Assembly (NCBI RefSeq): GCF_010894405.1
Contig: NZ_JAAIYA010000026.1
Location: 47,494 to 111,493 of the forward strand
Reading direction: 5' to 3'
From: Pyxidicoccus caerfyrddinensis
GTDB taxonomy: Bacteria; Myxococcota; Myxococcia; Myxococcales; Myxococcaceae
DNA length: 64,000 nt
Shown: positions 17,338-25,339 of the stretch, piece after piece
How positions within the stretch are numbered: the first letter of the stretch is position 1
Layout of the letters: the number at the start of each line of letters is the position of its first letter
Program-made: the position numbers and the translations under genes
Notes under the pieces: generated by a model
What the model was told of the DNA's origin: nothing
Seen by the model: the letters and a program-made list of their open reading frames with translations, nothing else
Databases searched by the model: none

Positions 17338-18921
17338 ATGGGTCCTCAAGCCGCACAGCTCTCGAAGCAGGACGCAGCGCCCCGGGGGCGGCTGCTGCTG
17401 GTGGATGACGAGGAGAACATCCTCAAGTCCATTCGCCGGGTGCTGCGCCGGGGGGACTGGGACATCGAGACGGCGACGGACGCGGAGCAGGGGCTGCGGA
17501 CGCTGGAGCAGTTCCGCCCCGAGGTCGTCATCTCCGACTTCCGCATGCCGGGGATGAACGGGGTGGAGTTCCTCACCCAGGTGAAGCAGCAGGAGCCGCG
17601 CACCCAGCGCATCATGCTGACGGGCCAGGCGGACCAGCAGGCGATTGAAGAGGCCATCAACCGCTCCGAAATCTTCCGCTTCATCTCCAAGCCGTGGAAC
17701 GACAGCCACCTGGTGCTGACGGTGAAGAGCGCCTTCGAGCAGTACGCGCTCCAGACGGAGAACGAGCGGCTGCACCAGATGACGCAGGCGCAGAACGCCG
17801 AGCTCAAGCTGCTCAACGCGGACCTGGAGGAGCGCGTCGCCCAGCGCACGCGCATGCTCAGCCAGGCCAAGCGTGAGTGGGAGCTGTCCTTCGACTGCAT
17901 GGAGACGCCGCTGTGCGTGGTGCGCTCGCGCGACTTCGCCGTGCGCCGCGCCAACCTCGCGTACGCCCGCGTCGCCGGCCGCTCGATTGAAGAGATTCCC
18001 TCCGACACCGCCTGCTACCGCTACCTCTTCGGCCGCAACGAGCCGTGCACGGGCTGCCCGCTGCCGGCGGCGGTGGAGAGCGGCAAGGGCGCGCGCGGCG
18101 AGGTGCAGCAGTCCGGCCGCACCTACGTCGTCTCCGCGTACCCGATGGCGGGCGACGACCGGGTGGTGTGCACGTACCGGGACGTCACCGAGGAGCAGTC
18201 GATTACGCGCCGCCTCATCGAGACGGAGAAGATGGCCGCGGTGGGCCAGCTCGCCGGCGGTGTGGCGCACGAAATCAACAACCCGCTGGGCGGCATCCTC
18301 GCCTTCGCGCAGCTCATGTCCCGCGACGCGGGCCGCACCGCTCCGGACCTCGAGTCCCTCAAGCTGATTGAAGAGAGCGCGCTGCGCTGCAAGCGGATTG
18401 TGGAGAGCCTGCTCAAGTTCAGCCGCCACAGCCGCGTGGAGGACCGGCGGCTGTTCGACTTGTCCAAGTGCGTGGAGGACGCGGCGGTGCTCTTCCGCGC
18501 GCAGCTCAAGTCGACGCCCCGGGTGGAGCTGTCGCTGGGGCTGACGGAGGGGCTGCCCAAGGTGTACGGCGACCCCGGCCAGCTCGCGCAGGTGGTGCTC
18601 AACCTGCTGCAGAACGGCCTCCATGCGTTGCTGCCCACGCCCGAAGGCCGGCTGTCCCTGGTGACGGGCCGCGAGGGGGACCGCTGCTTCTTCGCCGTGG
18701 CCGACACCGGCTGCGGCATCGAAGAGCGCCACCTGCCGCGCATCTTCGAGCCCTCCTTCACGACCAAGGCTCCCGGTGAAGGCACCGGCCTGGGTCTCTC
18801 CATTGCCTACCGCATCGTCCAGGACCACGGGGGCAGCTTCCACGTGGACACCCAGGTCGGCGACGGCTCCCGCTTCACCGTCTTCCTGCCCATCCCCCTG
18901 CAGCTCGAGAGGTTGCCGTGA
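17338..18921 (+). CDS. hsfB: Hybrid sensor kinase: receiver-PAS-histidine kinase (HsfB-like)
   Basis: 527 residues from the ATG at 17338; frames extending further upstream would overlap the sigma-54 promoter. The N-terminal receiver (~18-130) keeps D23/D24 and phosphoacceptor D67 (ISDFRMPGMNG). A coiled segment (~145-185) leads to a PAS-like domain with a CTGCPLP Cys cluster. Then come the HisKA box AHEINNPLGGILAFAQL with H311 and the ATPase domain with NLLQNGLHAL, DTGCGIEE and GTGLGLSIAY. There are no membrane segments, so it senses a cytosolic signal. The stop overlaps the activator start (GTGA). M. xanthus HsfB, with HsfA, is known to control the heat-shock gene lonD; the symbol rests on architecture and remembered gene order. 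Confidence 0.9.
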   Translation: MGPQAAQLSKQDAAPRGRLLLVDDEENILKSIRRVLRRGDWDIETATDAEQGLRTLEQFRPEVVISDFRMPGMNGVEFLTQVKQQEPRTQRIMLTGQADQQAIEEAINRSEIFRFISKPWNDSHLVLTVKSAFEQYALQTENERLHQMTQAQNAELKLLNADLEERVAQRTRMLSQAKREWELSFDCMETPLCVVRSRDFAVRRANLAYARVAGRSIEEIPSDTACYRYLFGRNEPCTGCPLPAAVESGKGARGEVQQSGRTYVVSAYPMAGDDRVVCTYRDVTEEQSITRRLIETEKMAAVGQLAGGVAHEINNPLGGILAFAQLMSRDAGRTAPDLESLKLIEESALRCKRIVESLLKFSRHSRVEDRRLFDLSKCVEDAAVLFRAQLKSTPRVELSLGLTEGLPKVYGDPGQLAQVVLNLLQNGLHALLPTPEGRLSLVTGREGDRCFFAVADTGCGIEERHLPRIFEPSFTTKAPGEGTGLGLSIAYRIVQDHGGSFHVDTQVGDGSRFTVFLPIPLQLERLP

Positions 18922-20375
18922 TTCCAGTCAAGCGCGCCAAAGTCCTCGTCGTTGATGATGACTCGGTCGTCCTCAAGGCCGTGACGCAGATTCTCCAGCG
19001 CGAGGGCCACCCGGTGGTGGCCATTGACGACGCGGTGGAGGGCCTGACGGCGGCCAAGGACCCGTCCATCGACGTGGTCGTCCTCGACATCAAGATGCCC
19101 AACCTGTCCGGCATGGACCTGCTCCGCGGAATCAAGGCGGACCGCCCGGACGTGGAGGTCATCATGATGACGGCCTTCGCCACCGTGGAGACGGCGGTGG
19201 AGGCGGTGAAGGCGGGCGCGTACGACTACCTCACCAAGCCCTTCGAGAACATCGACGAGGTGAGCCTCACCGTGGCCAAGGCGGCCGAGCGCAAGGCGCT
19301 CAAGGACCGCACCCGCGCGCTGGAGGAGGCCCTCACCGCGCGCAGCCAGTTCGAGGACCTCATCGGCCAGTCCACGCAGATGCGCTCCGTCTTCAAGCTG
19401 GTGGAGACGGTGAGCCACTCCACGGCCACCGTCCTCATCCAGGGCGAGAGCGGCACGGGCAAGGAATTGGTGGCGCGCGCCATCCACTACCGCAGCTCGC
19501 GCAAGGACAAGCCCTTCGTCGCCGTCAACTGCTCGGCGCTCACGGAGACGCTGCTGGAGAGCGAGCTGTTCGGCCACGTGAAGGGCAGCTTCACCGGCGC
19601 CACCGGCAACAAGAAGGGCCTCTTCGAGGCGGCCGACGGCGGCACCATCTTCCTGGACGAGATTGGCGACGTGCCCCCCGCCACCCAGGTGCGCCTGCTG
19701 CGCGTGCTGCAGGAGGGTGAGGTGAAGCGCGTGGGCGCCAACGAGCCCGTCAAGGTGGACGTGCGCGTCATCGCCGCCACCCACGTGGACCTGTCCCGCG
19801 CCAAGGAGCAGGGCAAGTTCCGCGAGGACCTCTTCTACCGCCTCAACGTCATCACCATCGACCTGCCGCCCCTGCGAGACCGCCCCGAGGACGTGCCGCT
19901 GCTCGCGCACCACTTCCTCAAGGTGTACGCCGGCAAGGCGGACAAGAAGGTGTCGGGCATCTCCCCGCGCGCCATGGAGGCCCTCACCTGCAACCGGTGG
20001 ACGGGCAACGTGCGCGAGCTGGAGAACGTCATCGAGCGCGCGGTGGTGCTGACGGCCAACGACATCATCGACGTGGAGGATTTGCCGCCCGGGTTCCAGG
20101 CCGCGCCGCAGGCCGACTCGACGGTGGAGGTGTTCAGCCTGGCGCACCTGCCGTACGCCCAGGCCAAGCGCCTGGCGATGCGCGCCTTCGAGCGCCGCTA
20201 CCTCTCCGCGCTGCTGGAGAAGAACAACCAGAACGTCTCCAGCGCCGCTCGCGCGGCGGGCGTGGACCGCTCCAACTTCCGCCGCCTGCTGAAGCAGTAC
20301 GAGGTGGCCGGCCGCTCCATGAAGCCGCGCCAGCCCAAGGAGGACGAGGCCGAGGCGCTGGAAGTCGCTTCCTGA
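18918..20375 (+). CDS. hsfA: NtrC-family sigma-54 activator (HsfA-like)
   Basis: 485 residues, GTG start overlapping the kinase stop. Receiver domain 1-125 with D13/D14/D15, phosphoacceptor D57 (VLDIKMP) and K108. The AAA+ domain (~145-385) has Walker A GESGTGKE (176-183), the sigma-54 contact loop GSFTGA (223-228), Walker B FLDEIG (245-250) and arginine-finger region FREDLFYRLNV. A Fis-type helix-turn-helix ends the protein (NQNVSSAARAAGVDRSNFRR). It should activate sigma-54 promoters when phosphorylated, presumably by the overlapping kinase. The operon's own sigma-54 promoter suggests positive autoregulation. Its stop is 1 bp from the stop of rarA on the other strand. Confidence 0.93.
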   Translation: MIPVKRAKVLVVDDDSVVLKAVTQILQREGHPVVAIDDAVEGLTAAKDPSIDVVVLDIKMPNLSGMDLLRGIKADRPDVEVIMMTAFATVETAVEAVKAGAYDYLTKPFENIDEVSLTVAKAAERKALKDRTRALEEALTARSQFEDLIGQSTQMRSVFKLVETVSHSTATVLIQGESGTGKELVARAIHYRSSRKDKPFVAVNCSALTETLLESELFGHVKGSFTGATGNKKGLFEAADGGTIFLDEIGDVPPATQVRLLRVLQEGEVKRVGANEPVKVDVRVIAATHVDLSRAKEQGKFREDLFYRLNVITIDLPPLRDRPEDVPLLAHHFLKVYAGKADKKVSGISPRAMEALTCNRWTGNVRELENVIERAVVLTANDIIDVEDLPPGFQAAPQADSTVEVFSLAHLPYAQAKRLAMRAFERRYLSALLEKNNQNVSSAARAAGVDRSNFRRLLKQYEVAGRSMKPRQPKEDEAEALEVAS

Positions 20376-20376
20376 G

Positions 20377-21714
20377 TCAGCCTTCTTCACCCGGCTCGCG
20401 GGGCGGCTTTCGCTCCGCGAGCTGGCGTTGGATGGTGTCGTAGCGGTCCGCCAGCTCCGCCTCCTCGCCGTTCCGGGTGGGGGTGTAGAAGCGGCGGGCG
20501 CGCAGGGTCTCCGGCAGGTAGTCCTCGGGGACGTAGTTGCCCTCGAAGTTGTGGGGGTACTTGTAGCCGCCCCCGTACCCCAGTGACTTCATCAGCTTCG
20601 TGGGCGCGTTGCGCAGGTGCAGGGGCACCGGCAGCGCGCCCTCCGCCTTCACGGCCTCGCGCGCGGCCATGTACGCGGTAATCACCGTGTTCGCCTTGGG
20701 CGCCAGCGCCAGGTACGTCACGGCCTGCGTCATCGGCAGGGTGCCCTCGGGCAGGCCCATGAGCTGGAAGGCGTTCAGCGCGTCCACCGCCACGCCCAGC
20801 GCGCGCGGGTCCGCGTTGCCGATGTCCTCCGAGGCGAAGATGACCATGCGCCGGAGGATGAAGACCGGGTCCTCCCCCGCCTCCAGCATCCGCACCATCC
20901 AGTACAGCGCCGCGTCCACGTCGCTGCCGCGCATGGATTTGATGAAGGCGCTGATGACGTTGTAGTGCTCCTCGCCGCCCTTGTCGTAGAGCAGCATCTT
21001 CTGCTGCAGGGCCTCCTCCGCCGACCGCCGGTCCACGTGGGTGCCGCCGTGGGCCGCGGCCACCTCCAGCGCGGTGAGGGCCTTGCGCGCGTCGCCGCCG
21101 GCCGTGCTGGCGAGGAAGTCCAGCGCCTCGTCGTCCACCGTCACGCGCCCGCCCAGGCCGCGCTCGTCCGCCATGGCGCGTCGGAGCAGGGGAATGAGCT
21201 CGTCCTCCTCCAGCCCGCGCAGGGTGACGACGCGGCAGCGGGACAGGAGCGCGGCGTTGACCTCGAAGGAGGGGTTCTCCGTGGTGGCGCCGATGAGCGT
21301 CAGCGTGCCCTTCTCCACGTGGGGCAGCAGCGCGTCCTGCTGGGCCTTGTTGAAGCGGTGGATTTCGTCCACGAAGAGGAAGGTGCGCTTCCTGTGCAGC
21401 TTCCAGCGGTCCTGCGCGCGGGCCACCGTCTCGCGGATGTCCTTCACGCCGGAGAGGACGGCGGACACCGACTCGAAGGCGGCGCCGGTGGAGCGGGCGA
21501 CGATTTGCGCCAGCGTCGTCTTGCCGGTGCCGGGCGGGCCCCAGAGGATGAGGCTGGGCACCTTGTCGGCTTCAATCGCGCGGCGCAGGAAGCGGCCCTC
21601 ACCGGTGACGTGCTCCTGGCCCACGAACTCGGAGAGCGAGCGGGGGCGCATGCGCTCGGCCAGGGGCGCCTGGCTGGCCTGGTCCTTCTGGCCGGCATGT
21701 TCGAAGAGGTCCAT
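20377..21714 (-). CDS. rarA: Replication-associated recombination protein A (AAA+ ATPase)
   Basis: 445 residues, close to the family norm. RarA/MgsA (WRNIP1 family) is a clamp-loader-related ATPase acting at stalled replication forks and interacting with SSB. Visible: N-terminal PLAERMRPRSLSEFVGQEH, Walker A GPPGTGKTT (59-67), Walker B FVDEIHRFNKAQQD (~115-128), sensor region ATTENPSFEVN (~143) and the conserved C-terminal tetramerisation part with MRGSDVDAALYW and YGGGYKYPHNFEGNYVPEDYLP-like segment. It converges on the activator gene with a 1-bp gap, so each transcript must run into the other's 3' end unless it terminates within the coding sequence. Confidence 0.96.
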   Translation of the reverse strand: MDLFEHAGQKDQASQAPLAERMRPRSLSEFVGQEHVTGEGRFLRRAIEADKVPSLILWGPPGTGKTTLAQIVARSTGAAFESVSAVLSGVKDIRETVARAQDRWKLHRKRTFLFVDEIHRFNKAQQDALLPHVEKGTLTLIGATTENPSFEVNAALLSRCRVVTLRGLEEDELIPLLRRAMADERGLGGRVTVDDEALDFLASTAGGDARKALTALEVAAAHGGTHVDRRSAEEALQQKMLLYDKGGEEHYNVISAFIKSMRGSDVDAALYWMVRMLEAGEDPVFILRRMVIFASEDIGNADPRALGVAVDALNAFQLMGLPEGTLPMTQAVTYLALAPKANTVITAYMAAREAVKAEGALPVPLHLRNAPTKLMKSLGYGGGYKYPHNFEGNYVPEDYLPETLRARRFYTPTRNGEEAELADRYDTIQRQLAERKPPREPGEEG

Positions 21715-21828
21715 GACGCCTGAAAATAGCGACCTGGAGGCCTACGTGCCGGGTCCTGTGTCGGCGGGCGGGCACCCCGGTATTTCGGGGGAGCGCCCGG
21801 ACGCCCGGCTGGATTAGAACCCACACGC

Positions 21829-22674
21829 GTGCAGACCCTGGCAATCGTCGCGAAGAAGGACAAGCCCGAGGCGGCTGCGCTGGCGGCCCAAATCCGTGAG
21901 CGCTACCCGCAGCTGACCACCCTCGGGGACCGCGCCCTGTCGCATGTGCTGGGCTGGCCGCGGGTGGACGACCGGGAGCTGGCGGCCCGGGCGGACCTGG
22001 TGGTGGTGCTCGGCGGTGACGGCACCCTCATCTACGCGGCCCGGATGCTGGGCGGCCGTGGGGTGCCCATCCTCGGCGTCAACCTGGGCAGCCTCGGCTT
22101 CATGACGGAGGTGCCGGTGGAGGAGCTCTTCACCACCCTGGACGGGGTGCTGACGGGGCGCTTCCAGGTGGATTCGCGGATGAAGCTCACCTGCCGGCTC
22201 ATCCGCAACGGGCGCACCCTCATCGAGGACGAAATCCTCAACGACGTGGTCATCAACAAGGGCGCGCTGGCGCGCATCGCGGACCACGAGACGTCCATCG
22301 ATGGGGTGCCGATTACGACGTACAAGGCGGACGGCGTCATCCTCGCCACGCCCACCGGCTCCACGGCGTACTCGCTGTCCGCGGGGGGGCCCATCGTCCA
22401 CCCGTCGGTGGACTGCACGGTGCTGTCGCCCATCTGCTCGCACGCGCTCACCCAGCGCTCCATCGTCGTGCCGGCGGACCGGGTCATCCGCGTCACGCTG
22501 CGCAGCGAGACGGCGGACACGTACCTCACGCTGGACGGACAGACGGGCCACGGGCTGCAGGGCGGAGACTGCATCGAGGTGGTGCGCTCGCCCAACCGCG
22601 TCAACCTGGTGCGCAACCCGAAGGTGGCCTACTTCTCCATCCTCCGGCAGAAGCTCCACTGGGGAGAGCGCTGA
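21829..22674 (+). CDS. nadK: NAD kinase
   Basis: 281 residues, GTG start. Phosphorylates NAD to NADP using ATP or polyphosphate. The diagnostic GGDGT motif is at 62-66 (VVVLGGDGTLIYAAR), followed by GVNLGSLGFMTE, the LNDVVINKG segment with the conserved N/D pair, and ATPTGSTAYSLSAGGPI. Length is typical. Divergent from rarA across 114 bp. It is followed after 6 bp by the DUF218 gene, so the two are likely co-transcribed. Confidence 0.97.
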   Translation: MQTLAIVAKKDKPEAAALAAQIRERYPQLTTLGDRALSHVLGWPRVDDRELAARADLVVVLGGDGTLIYAARMLGGRGVPILGVNLGSLGFMTEVPVEELFTTLDGVLTGRFQVDSRMKLTCRLIRNGRTLIEDEILNDVVINKGALARIADHETSIDGVPITTYKADGVILATPTGSTAYSLSAGGPIVHPSVDCTVLSPICSHALTQRSIVVPADRVIRVTLRSETADTYLTLDGQTGHGLQGGDCIEVVRSPNRVNLVRNPKVAYFSILRQKLHWGER

Positions 22675-22680
22675 AGCGCC

Positions 22681-23454
22681 GTGTTCCTCTTCCTGTCGAA
22701 GGTGCTCGACATCTTCCTGGCGCCGCTGTCCTGGGCGCTGCTGTTCCTCCTGGCCGGGGCGCTGCTGCGCAAGCGGGTGCGGGCGGCGCGGCTGCTCACC
22801 GCGCTGGGGCTGGCGGTGCTCTACGCCTTCTCGACGGAGCCGGTGGCCTCGGCGCTGATGCGGGAGGCGGAGGCCGGCGCCGTGTCCACCTTCCGTCCCG
22901 ACGTGACGTATGACGCCGTCATCGTCCTGGGCGGCGGGTTGGACCCCGTGGCCACCGAGCGTTCCGGCCGGCCCGAGTACAACGCCGCCCCCGAGCGCCT
23001 GCTGCGCGGCTTCGAGCTGTTGCGAGAGGGGAGGGCGCGAAGGGTGCTCCTCTCTGGAGGCTCGCTGGACCCGAGGCCCCAGGCGGTGGTGGAGGCGGAC
23101 GTGCTGTCGAAGCAACTCCAGGCGTGGGGCATTCCCGCGGAGCGCATCTTCACCGAGAGCCGCAGCCGCAACACGCGGGAGAACGCGGTGGGGTCCGAGC
23201 GCATCATCCGCGAGCAGGGGTGGAAGACGCTGCTCCTGGTGACGAGCGCCGCGCACATGCCCCGCGCGGCCGGCTGCTTCGCCGCGGTGGGCCTGCGTCC
23301 GGACACGCTGCCCGTGGACATCCGCACGTCGTCCACGCCCCTGCGGCGGATGAGCTGGCTGCCTCGCGCGGGCAACCTCAACCAGAGCACGGACGCGCTG
23401 CGAGAGCTGGCGGGGCGCGTCGTCTACGAGCGGCGCGGGTGGGCGGTGAAGTAG
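22681..23454 (+). CDS. DUF218 (YdcF/ElyC/SanA-type) membrane protein
   Basis: 257 residues, GTG start. Two N-terminal hydrophobic helices (~5-22 and ~38-52) precede a DUF218 domain starting at YDAVIVLGGGLD (~78). RVLLSGGSLDP, TESRSRNTRENAV and LLVTSAAHMPRAAG are the conserved blocks. E. coli ElyC and SanA of this family affect cell-envelope integrity and vancomycin sensitivity, possibly through lipid-carrier metabolism, but no reaction is settled. Arrangement behind nadK is operon-like. Location: cytoplasmic membrane, with the domain probably outside. Confidence 0.88.
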   Translation: MFLFLSKVLDIFLAPLSWALLFLLAGALLRKRVRAARLLTALGLAVLYAFSTEPVASALMREAEAGAVSTFRPDVTYDAVIVLGGGLDPVATERSGRPEYNAAPERLLRGFELLREGRARRVLLSGGSLDPRPQAVVEADVLSKQLQAWGIPAERIFTESRSRNTRENAVGSERIIREQGWKTLLLVTSAAHMPRAAGCFAAVGLRPDTLPVDIRTSSTPLRRMSWLPRAGNLNQSTDALRELAGRVVYERRGWAVK

Positions 23455-23481
23455 AGGGCGGAGGCGCCGCGCCCCGGCTCG

Positions 23482-25101
23482 CTACTTGAGCGGCTGCGCC
23501 GGCTTGCGCGCGTCCTTCGTCAGCGTGCCGCCGCCGACGCGGGCAATCCGGCCATCTCCCTTCGCGCGCGGCGCGGGCTTGCCGGTGCGGAACGCCTCGG
23601 CCAGCACGTCCAGCGGGGTGCGCCCGTCCTTCAGCGCGGGGGTGGTGGGCTGGCCCTTCAGCATCTCGTAGCCGTCCTTGCCGCTGGCGAGAAAGCTCAG
23701 CGTGGCGAGCCGGTACGTTCCTTCCGCGTCCAGCGGCTTGCCGCCCACCTTCACGTCCACCACGCGGTCTCCCGCGGGGCGGGCAGGGTTGTACGTGAAG
23801 CGCAGGCCGGACACCTGCAGGAAGCGGCCGGGCTTCGCGTCTTCGCGGCTCAGGCTGACGCCGTTCTCCAGCGCCGCCTTCAGCGTGGCCCCCTTCACCT
23901 CCACCACGACCAGCGCGTCCTCGTACGGGAGGATGGCGTGCAATTCGCGCCGCGTCACCACGCCCGCCGGCAGCACCGAGTCCGCGCGCAGGGCGCCGCC
24001 ATTCACCAGGGCCACGTCCGCGCCGGACGCCGCGCGGAAGGCATCCGCGACGAAGGAGCCCAGGTTGGTCTCCCGCGTGCGCACCTCCGAGGCGCGCGCC
24101 TCCAGCGCCACCGGCGTGCGGCCCACGCGCTCGGAGAGCCGGGCGAAGAGCGGCTCGTAGGCCTTCATCGCCGCGTTGAACTCCGCGTCCTCCGGCACCT
24201 TTCGCGTGACGGGCATCCGCTTCCACGTGGCCTTGCGCAGCACGCCCGTCGCCGCGTCCACGTCCAGCGTGAGCCGGCCCAATTCCACCGCGTCCGCGGG
24301 CACCTTGAAGATGGGCGTCCCGGTGGAGCGGTCCTCCGCGCCCACGTGGTCATGCCCGCCGAGGATGGCATCCACCTTCACGCACTTCGCGAGCGCCCGG
24401 TCCTGCTCCAGCGTCAGGTGCGTCAGCCCCACCACCACGCTGGCGCCCGCCTCGCGCAGCTTCGTCACCGCGGCCTGCGACGCCTCGCAGTAGTCCCCGA
24501 AGTTCGTGTCCGGCCCGGCCTTGGAGGACGTCTTCGTCTCCGTCACCACCACGCCGAACAGGCCCACCTTGATGCCGCCCACCTCGCGCACGTCGTACGC
24601 CTTCACGCCCGCGAAGAGGTTGCCCGTCTTCGCGTCCGTCACGTTGGCGCCCAGCCAGGTGAAGCGCGACTCCTGGATGCGCTCGCGCAGCGTCTCGTCG
24701 CCGAAGTCGAACTCGTGGTTGCCCAGCACCGCGTAGTCCAGGCCGAGCGCGTTCCACGCATCAATCATCTGCCGGCCCTTGAGCGCCTTGCCGTCCACCG
24801 TCAGCAGCGATTCCACGGACGGGGAGAGCGTGTCGCCGCCCAGCACCGTCAGCACGTCCGGCGTCTCCTTCAGCACCTGCTTGCGCAGCGTGGCCACCCG
24901 CGCCAGCCCGCCCCGGCGTCCCTCCTCCACCGGCTGCACCTGGTACACGTCCGCCAGGTGGAGCAGCGTCACCTTGCGCGAGGCCGGCGCGGACGGCGCG
25001 GACGGCTGTGCGCCCGAGGCACGGCCCGCGGCCAGCACCATGGCCAACGCGAGCGGCAGGAGCAGGGCCCCGCGTCGGGCCGGCGCTGTCGTCTTGGTCA
25101 T
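23482..25101 (-). CDS. Secreted 5'-nucleotidase/UshA-type metallophosphatase
   Basis: 539 residues from the ATG at 25101, preceded by GGAGACGAG; longer in-frame starts give no signal peptide at the front. Signal peptide: positively charged start, then LLLPLALAMVLAAGRASGA. The metallophosphoesterase domain has LADVYQV (the variant DVY in place of DVH), GGDTLSPS, GNHEFDFG, LTHL and GGHDHVGA. The C-terminal nucleotidase domain (~320-510) has GSFVADAFR, NGGALRAD and LPYEDALVV. Likely hydrolyses nucleotides or other phosphate esters in the periplasm. Convergent with the DUF218 gene and divergent from the GH13 lipoprotein across 238 bp in which I see no further gene. Confidence 0.92.
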   Translation of the reverse strand: MTKTTAPARRGALLLPLALAMVLAAGRASGAQPSAPSAPASRKVTLLHLADVYQVQPVEEGRRGGLARVATLRKQVLKETPDVLTVLGGDTLSPSVESLLTVDGKALKGRQMIDAWNALGLDYAVLGNHEFDFGDETLRERIQESRFTWLGANVTDAKTGNLFAGVKAYDVREVGGIKVGLFGVVVTETKTSSKAGPDTNFGDYCEASQAAVTKLREAGASVVVGLTHLTLEQDRALAKCVKVDAILGGHDHVGAEDRSTGTPIFKVPADAVELGRLTLDVDAATGVLRKATWKRMPVTRKVPEDAEFNAAMKAYEPLFARLSERVGRTPVALEARASEVRTRETNLGSFVADAFRAASGADVALVNGGALRADSVLPAGVVTRRELHAILPYEDALVVVEVKGATLKAALENGVSLSREDAKPGRFLQVSGLRFTYNPARPAGDRVVDVKVGGKPLDAEGTYRLATLSFLASGKDGYEMLKGQPTTPALKDGRTPLDVLAEAFRTGKPAPRAKGDGRIARVGGGTLTKDARKPAQPLK

Positions 25102-25339
25102 CTCGTCTCCAGGGGGCGCCCCCGGGCGCCGCGCAGTCCGCCGGGAGTAGCGCAGTCGGCTTTCGAACGCGAGCGCCCACGCCTTCACCCCGCGTGCGAG
25201 ACAAGCGCGGCGCGGTGACGATTCAGTGAAGATTGATGCGGTGCGGCATTGTAGAAAGTTACAGGAAAGCGACTTCCCGCATTTGCCGAGACTTCACGGC
25301 GATTGCTAGGACGCCCGGTAACCAAGGGAGGTCGTCATC

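Noticed and set aside
23482..25101. DVY instead of DVH in the first metal motif of the 5'-nucleotidase, considered as an inactivating change
   Set aside because: NDVY-type variants are, to my knowledge, common in a subfamily of these phosphatases, and all other metal motifs are intact.
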